DNA of 64,000 nt, taken from assembly GCA_965220285.1 (NCBI GenBank), contig OZ244818.1, forward strand, positions 434,001-498,000. The letters run 5' to 3'. Source of the stretch: Bin5 sp009843665 (GTDB taxonomy: Bacteria > Chloroflexota > Anaerolineae > Caldilineales > Caldilineaceae). Position 1 is the first letter of the stretch. The number at the start of each line of letters is the position of its first letter. The position numbers and the translations under genes are program-made. Of this stretch, positions 58,542 to 64,000 are shown piece by piece. The notes beneath the pieces were generated by a model that made no database searches, was not told the DNA's origin, and saw only the letters and a program-made list of their open reading frames with translations.

Positions 58542-58629
58542 GATCGCCGCATTCCCTATTCTGTCCCCCCGGCAGGCTTCATCCTAGCTAGAGTGCAACG
58601 AAAAGCGCAACTCCAGTCACACATTTTGT

Positions 58630-58641
58630 GTGAACGCTTAC
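58630..58641. promoter_or_regulatory. LacI-like operator half-palindrome before importer 4
   Basis: GTGAAC|GCTTAC (58630-58641) is centred on CG and matches four of six positions symmetrically, in the style of LacI-family sites. It lies 32 bp upstream of the ATG. Confidence 0.35.
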
Positions 58642-58672
58642 CATTCCATTCACTTTTCAAGAGGAGCAAGAA

Positions 58673-60052
58673 ATGAAGGAGCAGAGTCACAATCGAATCG
58701 AATCAGGTGGCATAATGAACGGCCAATTGAGTCGGAGGAAGTTCCTGCGTGCGACGGGGGGGCTCACCCTGGCCTCTCTGGTAGCGGCCTGCGCCGGCCC
58801 GGTCGCTGACAGCGGCGAGGACATGGGAGACGCTGAGGAGGCCATGGCCGAGGTCCAGGGCATTACAATGCTGATCCGCTCCGATATCCGCAGCGCGTAC
58901 GCGGCGGATGATGCCGTAGAGCGCTGGAACAACGAATTTGAGGCGCAAGTTGCCATAGAAGAACCGGCCGGCTCTCCGGATACGAAGATTCAGGCTGCCC
59001 AGGCGGCTGGCGACCTTATTTGGGATGCCTACGCGGTCGTCGTCTTTCCGTGGGACGCGCCCAGGTGGCACAGTCGGGGCTTGATTCAGTCGATGGACGA
59101 GTTTATCGAGGCATCGTCGGTTCCAGGCTCGGACGAGGTCGTGCCGGGTATCATCCCGTCGATTTACGAGGTTCACAAGATCGAAGGGAGCCAGTTTGGT
59201 ATCCCCGGAAATGTGGGTAGCGTTGCTTTGGGTTGGTTCTGGGAGCCGATGGAGAAGGCCGGTTTCGACAGCCAGCCGATGACCTGGGACGCGGTCCGCG
59301 AAGCGGCGGAAAAGATCGCCGAGACCAGCCCCGATCTAACTCCTTTCGATGCCTCGTGCACGCCGCTCTGCGATCTGTACGCCATGATCTGGGGGGCAAC
59401 TGAGACGCCCCTAACTGACGACGGTCTGATAGATATCTCCGGCGAGGCGAGCCTTGCTTCTCTGACGTGGATTCGAGAGATGGTAGAAGACGGCCTGATG
59501 GCGTCGGCAACAGGAGAAAACTTCGGCAACTGGCTGAAGGGTGGGACGGCGCTGCTGACTTCGTTCGATGTCCACGGGACAATGGCCCAGCAGACCTTTG
59601 GACAGGAAACGGCTACTACCGGCATCAACTTCTTCCGAGAGGATCCTGAAGTCGCCGGAACGAAAGCAGGCACACCATTCTGGATCAACTCGACAGCTCT
59701 GTTGAACAAGGCCGCCAACCCGCAAGGCGCGGTCGACTTCACTCTGTGGTGGTTTGGGCCGGAGAACAAGGCTACGGGTAAGCAGATCACGCAAGTAGCC
59801 GCCAAGCCTTGCTACCAGTACACCTACGACGAGTTTGTCAAGGACGATCCGGTGCAGCAGTGGCAACTTGAAGGCATTGAGCTGGTACGCAACTCGGTCT
59901 GGTTCCCGAGCAACCTGTTCTTCGGCCTCCAGAACAGCAATCTCGGTCCAGAGATGCAGCGATTGCGCGACGCAACCCAGAGTGTCACGCCTGAGGAGGT
60001 CATCGAAGTCGCAATGGAAGGCATTCAGATCGACCTGGATGAGTTAAAGTAG
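58673..60052 (+). CDS. Extracellular solute-binding lipoprotein, importer 4 (Tat signal)
   Basis: This 459-residue substrate-binding protein has the twin-arginine motif SRRKFLRATG (20-29), then a hydrophobic stretch and lipobox LVAAC with cysteine 40. The n-region before the arginines is about 20 residues, longer than in importers 2 and 3. ATG 58673 is chosen because GAGGAG lies 8 bp upstream; ATG 58715 would also keep the signal. The body fits the family-1 sugar-binding fold, with unusually many aspartates in the linker (DSGEDMGDAEEAMAE). Ligand unknown. A stem-loop follows the gene. Confidence 0.9.
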   Translation: MKEQSHNRIESGGIMNGQLSRRKFLRATGGLTLASLVAACAGPVADSGEDMGDAEEAMAEVQGITMLIRSDIRSAYAADDAVERWNNEFEAQVAIEEPAGSPDTKIQAAQAAGDLIWDAYAVVVFPWDAPRWHSRGLIQSMDEFIEASSVPGSDEVVPGIIPSIYEVHKIEGSQFGIPGNVGSVALGWFWEPMEKAGFDSQPMTWDAVREAAEKIAETSPDLTPFDASCTPLCDLYAMIWGATETPLTDDGLIDISGEASLASLTWIREMVEDGLMASATGENFGNWLKGGTALLTSFDVHGTMAQQTFGQETATTGINFFREDPEVAGTKAGTPFWINSTALLNKAANPQGAVDFTLWWFGPENKATGKQITQVAAKPCYQYTYDEFVKDDPVQQWQLEGIELVRNSVWFPSNLFFGLQNSNLGPEMQRLRDATQSVTPEEVIEVAMEGIQIDLDELK

Positions 60053-60101
60053 TCCGGTCGCTACGATCAGATGATGATGGCCTAACATTGGCTGCAGTTT
60101 T

Positions 60102-60136
60102 GTCGGCGGCAGTCAGAAGAGACGGCTGCCGCTGAC
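60102..60136 (+). repeat. Intercistronic stem-loop after binding-protein gene 4
   Basis: GTCGGCGGCAG (60102-60112) and CTGCCGCTGAC (60126-60136) form an 11-bp stem with one G-U pair and a 13-nt loop. No T-tract follows, so it should act as an mRNA stability or attenuation element rather than a full terminator. Confidence 0.65.
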
Positions 60137-60168
60137 GGATCCCCCGCCCGTAGTTCCAGGAGTCTTCG

Positions 60169-61122
60169 ATGACATCACAATCAGACACTGGGGGCGGCGG
60201 TCTCTTTGCCGCCGTTCGCAGGTATCGACAGACAAGCGGTCAGCAGGTCTCCTTTCGGAAAAACAACCTTTTGGGTTACGTGTTCATCGCGCCGGCAATG
60301 GCACTGTACCTGACCTTTAACGTTTGGCCGATCTTCCGGGGACTTGCCATGGCGTTTACCGACTATCGATTTGTCTACCCGGATACGCGGTGGGAGTTTA
60401 ACGGCTTAAGCAACTTTATCAAGATGGTGGGAGACCGGCGGGCGATGGATGCGGCCGGGGTCTCATTGAAGTATCTGGCATTCGTCGCCCCTGCAATGAT
60501 CCTTATCGCTTTGCTCCTGGCGGTACTGATTTCCAAGGTCAAGAGAGGGGCTGGGTTCTATCGCTGGGTTGTCTATTTGCCAGCCGTGCTGCCCGTGGCG
60601 GTAATCTTCCTGATGTTCGGAGAGATGTACGGTTTTCAGTTCGGCTTTTTCAACACTGTTTTGCGGGGTTGGGGAGTCGAGAATCCCCCCAACTGGCTGG
60701 GCGATCGAACGCTGGCTTTACCTGCGATCGGCGCGGCCCATATTTGGATGATCTTCGGTTTTCCAACTCTCCTGTTCCTGATCGGCATTTACAATATCGG
60801 CAGTGAAATGTATGAGGCAGCGTCGCTTGACGGTGCGAACGGTTGGCACCAATTCCGCTATCTGACGGCCCCGCTGCTGAAGCCGACCTTCGCCCTAATC
60901 GTCGTGCTGAACCTTCCACTGTTCGGGGTTGTCGAGCCGATGTTGATTCTAAACAATGGTGGGCCGGCAAACTCTACGCGCACGCTTGGCCTGTATCTCT
61001 ATCAGCAGGCCTTCGAGGTCGGTGATCTGCGGCTAGGGTATGCCGCGGCTATCAGCCTGGTCATAGGACTGATAAGTGCATTGATTGCAGGCGTAATTTT
61101 TCGCTGGTCGCGACAGGACTAG
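60169..61122 (+). CDS. Sugar ABC transporter permease (MalF-type), importer 4
   Basis: This 317-residue six-helix permease follows the stem-loop. It has a 40-residue hydrophilic leader, a first helix LLGYVFIAPAMALYLTFNVWPIF (from residue 36), the EAA loop EMYEAASLDGANGWHQFRYL near 208-227, and the NNGGPANSTRTLGLYLYQQAF block near 263-283. All are typical of CUT1 permeases. It is 116 bp downstream of the binding-protein gene and 78 bp upstream of the second permease. Confidence 0.92.
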   Translation: MTSQSDTGGGGLFAAVRRYRQTSGQQVSFRKNNLLGYVFIAPAMALYLTFNVWPIFRGLAMAFTDYRFVYPDTRWEFNGLSNFIKMVGDRRAMDAAGVSLKYLAFVAPAMILIALLLAVLISKVKRGAGFYRWVVYLPAVLPVAVIFLMFGEMYGFQFGFFNTVLRGWGVENPPNWLGDRTLALPAIGAAHIWMIFGFPTLLFLIGIYNIGSEMYEAASLDGANGWHQFRYLTAPLLKPTFALIVVLNLPLFGVVEPMLILNNGGPANSTRTLGLYLYQQAFEVGDLRLGYAAAISLVIGLISALIAGVIFRWSRQD

Positions 61123-61200
61123 AGGGCCCCTGACTCGAAGGTATTGGCCGTGAAGTCCACCCTCGTCACAGAGGTTAATCTCCAACAGAAGGACTGACAT

Positions 61201-62142
61201 ATGACGACGGAAGCGAATGCAAGCAGCATTGATGAACAAGCGCAGAGCGAGACTAACAGCCAGTTATTCCGGTTGCGCGTGTGGCTGCGGCAAAAGGACT
61301 TCTTCTCGCACGTTCTTCTGGCAGTCGTTACTTTCATCGTTTTGTTGCCGCTGCTGTGGATCATCTCTACGTCTTTCAAGGACCGGCTTGAGTTTTCAAC
61401 GAATTCAGCGGCTCTGATTCCCAGCAGCTTCAGTCTCGTGAACTATATGTACATGTTTGAAGCGATCCAACAGTTGCCCATTTACATGAGGAACAGCTTT
61501 ATCCTTGCTGGGGGCGTGACGCTCATCCAGGTGTTCTGTTCGGCTCTGGCCGGTTACGCATTCGCCCGGATGCGTTTCTGGGGCCGGGATTTCATATTTG
61601 TCGCAATCATTGTTTCGATGTTCGTGCCAAGGGCCGGCGGGCTGATGGCCCTTTACGAATTGATGACTTTTCTTAAGCTGCGCAACAGCATTCTCGGCCT
61701 GATCCTGCTCTTCGCGGCCGGTTTACCAGCCGCTATCTTTATTATGCGCCAGGCTTTTCTTGCGATTCCACAGGAGGTAGAAGAGTCCGCATTCATTGAC
61801 GGCGCGAGTTGGTGGCAGACATTCTGGCGAATCGCCCTGCCTCTGGCAACCAGTGCGATGGTCATCATCGGCACGCTAGCCTTTGTCGGCGTCTGGAGCG
61901 ATTACATCCTCACGTATACAATGATCGACCGCGATGCGCAGATGACTATTTCGGTGGGCATCAAGAAGGTGCTCGCTACCAGCTACGAGTCGGCGCTTTC
62001 ACCACGGTTCCGCAATCAGTTCGCGGGTGAGGCTGCCGACGCGACGATGCTCCTTTTCAGCGCATTGCCGGTGATTATCATCTACGCACTGATGCAGAAA
62101 TGGTTTATGAGGGGGTTGACCGAAGGGGCAATCAAGTTCTAG
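61201..62142 (+). CDS. Sugar ABC transporter permease (MalG-type), importer 4
   Basis: This is a 313-residue six-helix permease. After a 35-residue hydrophilic start, the first helix is FSHVLLAVVTFIVLLPLLWII. YAFARMRFWGRDFIF lies near 119-133 and the EAA loop IPQEVEESAFIDGASWWQTFWRI near 189-211. The protein ends KWFMRGLTEGAIKF, the usual short C-terminus of MalG proteins. In this loop the E-E-S variant replaces E-A-A. A strong terminator follows 127 bp downstream, before the convergent Gfo/Idh/MocA gene. Confidence 0.92.
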   Translation: MTTEANASSIDEQAQSETNSQLFRLRVWLRQKDFFSHVLLAVVTFIVLLPLLWIISTSFKDRLEFSTNSAALIPSSFSLVNYMYMFEAIQQLPIYMRNSFILAGGVTLIQVFCSALAGYAFARMRFWGRDFIFVAIIVSMFVPRAGGLMALYELMTFLKLRNSILGLILLFAAGLPAAIFIMRQAFLAIPQEVEESAFIDGASWWQTFWRIALPLATSAMVIIGTLAFVGVWSDYILTYTMIDRDAQMTISVGIKKVLATSYESALSPRFRNQFAGEAADATMLLFSALPVIIIYALMQKWFMRGLTEGAIKF

Positions 62143-62268
62143 TCGTTGACAGTTTGCTTACTTTACCGAGAAGTGAGAACGGCTGGGAGTTCTTCGCAAC
62201 CTAAGAGGTTCGCGGAGCGATTCCGGTCGACGAGAGTCGGTATACCTGTTTGGCCCAAGACTCAATCC

Positions 62269-62294
62269 GCGTTTCCGCCGGGAAACGCTTTTTT
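62269..62294 (+). terminator. Intrinsic terminator of importer 4
   Basis: GCGTTTCC (62269-62276) and GGAAACGC (62281-62288) form a perfect 8-bp stem with a GCCG loop, followed by six T residues and further T-rich sequence. Confidence 0.9.
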
Positions 62295-62334
62295 CTTTCC
62301 GCAGCCGGCTGCCATTGGCGACGAGGACGGTTCC

Positions 62335-63600
62335 CTAGACCAATCCAAGCTCTTCGTCGATCTCCAACTGGTAGGCGTCGACCTTCTCTGACAGCACCTC
62401 ATCCATCGAAAGAGCCCTACCTGCCTCGCTTGATTCCAGCATCGCGTAGGATAGTGCAACCGAGCGCGTCCCCTGGGTTGGATCGACTTCAATGCCCCCG
62501 CCGTCTTCGATTGCGAGGCCCAGTTCGCCATATTCGGTGGCGAGCAGTTTGCGGTCGGTCAAGGGAAAGGGGAAGTCATAGCCCCATAGACGGTCGCCGC
62601 CGAAGAGCGCAGCTGTGATGGGCTCCAGGTGGAAGTCCGGCACAAGATCCAGGAGGCTTGCGTCGCAGATCGATTCGCCGTCTTTGTGCAGCGTGATGAG
62701 TTGGCCGGATCGGTCGGGGGCCAGATCGAGCGAACCGGCAGAGCCGTGGATCTGGCGCGTCCACACGCCCTGGCCGTGTGCAGCGTGGTCCTCTATGAAC
62801 TGGCAGACTGCGCCGTTTTCGAAAAGCAGCGTGGCATAGGAGGCGTCTTCGGCTGTGGCTTCAAACTCCGCCGGCATCTGCCTCTGCCACTTGCCGTAAA
62901 CGCCGGCAGGATTGCTGGAAGACTGGCCTTCCGGTCCGGCCGCCGGGTTGTATCGGATTGGTTCGTGCAGGCGGGACTGGGCGTATACGGTGCTAACGGG
63001 ACCGAGGTAGAATTCGAGAATGTCGGCAAAGTGGACGCCCACGTCCAGGAGGACGCCGCTTTCGTTTTTCTGGTGCCGCCAGACGGAGATGGTCATGTGG
63101 CTACCGCCGCCCATGGTGTTATGTATCATCAGGCGCGGCGACCCGATTACGCCGGCATCCAAGAGGGCTTTTCCGAGCCGATTCATGGGATCGCGGCGGT
63201 AGTTCTCGGCCACGCTGACGATAGTCCCGCTCCTTTCGGCGGCCTGGCGAATGCGATTGCAGGCGCGTACGGTCAGACCTACCGGCTTCTCGATCATGGC
63301 ATGCCAACCGCGTTCCAACGCTTCTTCGGCAACTGTATGGTGGGAGCGGGGGGTTGTCGTAATATCGACGGCCGCTACGCCCAGGGCTTCGAGCTCCTCC
63401 AAAGATTCGACAACCTGTGGGCGCACGCCCAGACGTTCTTCGGCGTCGTCAGCCAGCGACTCTGCGTTCGCGCGAACGGGGTCGCAGGCTCCGACCAGTT
63501 CGAAGGGCGAGAGTCCGGCGTTATGCAGTTCAGCCAGGCCGTACAGATGGCGATGGCCCATGCCACCGCAACCAACGATAGCGAGAGGGATCTTATCCAT
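62335..63600 (-). CDS. Gfo/Idh/MocA family oxidoreductase
   Basis: This 421-residue NAD(P)-dependent dehydrogenase has the nucleotide-binding VGCGGMGHRH at 9-18 and EKPVG at 104-108 with the catalytic lysine. The conserved LLDVGVHFADI region near 185-195 holds aspartate and histidine candidates. Members act on sugars, cyclitols or 1,5-anhydro sugars. The gene is convergent with importer 4, separated by the terminator, and transcribed alone on the minus strand. Its position suggests it oxidises or reduces the compound taken up by importer 4; that is inference. The long plus-strand open frame across it is a shadow. Confidence 0.88.
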   Translation of the reverse strand: MDKIPLAIVGCGGMGHRHLYGLAELHNAGLSPFELVGACDPVRANAESLADDAEERLGVRPQVVESLEELEALGVAAVDITTTPRSHHTVAEEALERGWHAMIEKPVGLTVRACNRIRQAAERSGTIVSVAENYRRDPMNRLGKALLDAGVIGSPRLMIHNTMGGGSHMTISVWRHQKNESGVLLDVGVHFADILEFYLGPVSTVYAQSRLHEPIRYNPAAGPEGQSSSNPAGVYGKWQRQMPAEFEATAEDASYATLLFENGAVCQFIEDHAAHGQGVWTRQIHGSAGSLDLAPDRSGQLITLHKDGESICDASLLDLVPDFHLEPITAALFGGDRLWGYDFPFPLTDRKLLATEYGELGLAIEDGGGIEVDPTQGTRSVALSYAMLESSEAGRALSMDEVLSEKVDAYQLEIDEELGLV

Positions 63601-63683
63601 GAGGGGTCCTTTTTTCGATGTGGCGGCTATTGAAATGCTAATGGACGCAGAAATCGGAGCACTGCTTGTACTGGTTGGGGCGG

Positions 63684-63995
63684 CTACTCTTCATTCTTGA
63701 GGAGCTGCACACTGGATGCGTAAAACAGGAGAGGCAGGGTCAGGTCCAACAGAGACCAAAGCCAGCCCTGAGAGTTAGCAGGGTCGGAAAACTGGAAGCC
63801 AACATAGTTGTAGAGAAGGCCGAAAAACAGCGCGATACCAGAATAGAATACTGCGTTTGCCTCAAGGTACTCCCTGGTAATGGCATCTTCAGAAGAGGCA
63901 TTTAATAGACGTTTGCGTTGGTAGGCGTAGTAAACCACGATAATCATACCCAAGACGAGGAGCGGATCAAGGATCCGGTAAACTGTGTCGGCCAC
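63684..63995 (-). CDS. Small membrane protein of unknown function, possibly cut at its 5' end
   Basis: I do not recognise the family. The 103 residues contain three hydrophobic segments: PLLVLGMIIVVYYAY near 11-25, NAVFYSGIALFFGLLYNYVGF near 47-67 and WLWSLLDLTLPLLFYASSV near 78-96. There is no enzymatic motif. The GTG at 63995 is the most upstream start within the window, but the frame is still open at the edge, so the true start may lie outside. It is on the minus strand, 83 bp upstream of the Gfo/Idh/MocA gene. Confidence 0.6.
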   Translation of the reverse strand: MADTVYRILDPLLVLGMIIVVYYAYQRKRLLNASSEDAITREYLEANAVFYSGIALFFGLLYNYVGFQFSDPANSQGWLWSLLDLTLPLLFYASSVQLLKNEE

Positions 63996-64000
63996 GCCTT

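Larger units (their letters stand above)
58260..58672. other. Intergenic control region before importer 4
   Basis: This 413-bp gap holds an inverted repeat overlapping a possible -35 box and a LacI-like site just before the binding-protein gene, both listed separately. No gene is supported. Confidence 0.5.

Noticed and set aside
58500..58660. Well-defined sigma70 promoter for importer 4
   Set aside because: TTGACT is good but only a TATTCT at 15-bp spacing follows; the site is reported as an uncertain regulatory repeat only.

Overview
The window reads as a chromosomal segment of a free-living heterotrophic bacterium with about 58% GC (estimated by eye). The style fits an uncultured Chloroflexota lineage near Caldilineae/Anaerolineae. 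The grounds are inference from gene content: Tat-dependent lipoprotein solute-binding proteins, ABC sugar permeases without a local ATPase, many enolase-superfamily dehydratases, Gfo/Idh/MocA oxidoreductases and a PhyH-family oxygenase. No rRNA, tRNA, CRISPR array, prophage or insertion sequence is visible.

Layout. (1) 1-11078 is a housekeeping block: lepA (cut by the window edge), an Lgt-like membrane protein, a minus-strand operon (membrane protein, nnrE, DUF456, thiN), nadC-nadA, and a minus-strand folKP / siroheme-dehydrogenase / cobA operon. (2) 11427-19905 is a plus-strand catabolic run: PhyH oxygenase, Zn-alcohol dehydrogenase, a zinc-ribbon/LysM membrane protein, sugar isomerase, Gfo/Idh/MocA enzyme, an OSBS/NSAR-type enolase-superfamily enzyme and a DUF429 protein. 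(3) 20020-27320 holds glnS and a sugar-acid locus (fructuronate-reductase-type SDR, uxaC, 2-oxoglutarate semialdehyde dehydrogenase, galactonate-dehydratase-like enzyme). (4) 27321-33550 holds an intergenic repeat patch, rpsT, nth, alr, a PHP phosphatase, a probable 6S RNA and aspS. (5) 33848-63600 is dominated by four CUT1-type sugar ABC importers, each with one binding protein and two permeases but no ATPase, each grouped with its own catabolic enzymes.

How the genes work together. Importer 2 (42202-45543) runs without a break into a dehydratase, a CtBP-like 2-hydroxyacid dehydrogenase, an atypical SDR and a 2-oxoacid dehydrogenase E1alpha/E1beta/E2 set. This looks like one operon for import, dehydration, redox adjustment and CoA-dependent cleavage of a sugar acid, and it is the most unusual system here. 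Importer 3 is coupled to a rhamnonate-dehydratase-like enzyme and a flavin-dependent oxidoreductase; importer 4 converges on a Gfo/Idh/MocA dehydrogenase. In the three importers where the binding-protein gene comes first, a strong stem-loop separates it from the permeases, a layout that usually keeps binding-protein mRNA in excess. Several near-consensus sigma70-type promoters, a LacI-type operator overlapping a promoter, and a perfect palindrome before nadC suggest local transcriptional control.
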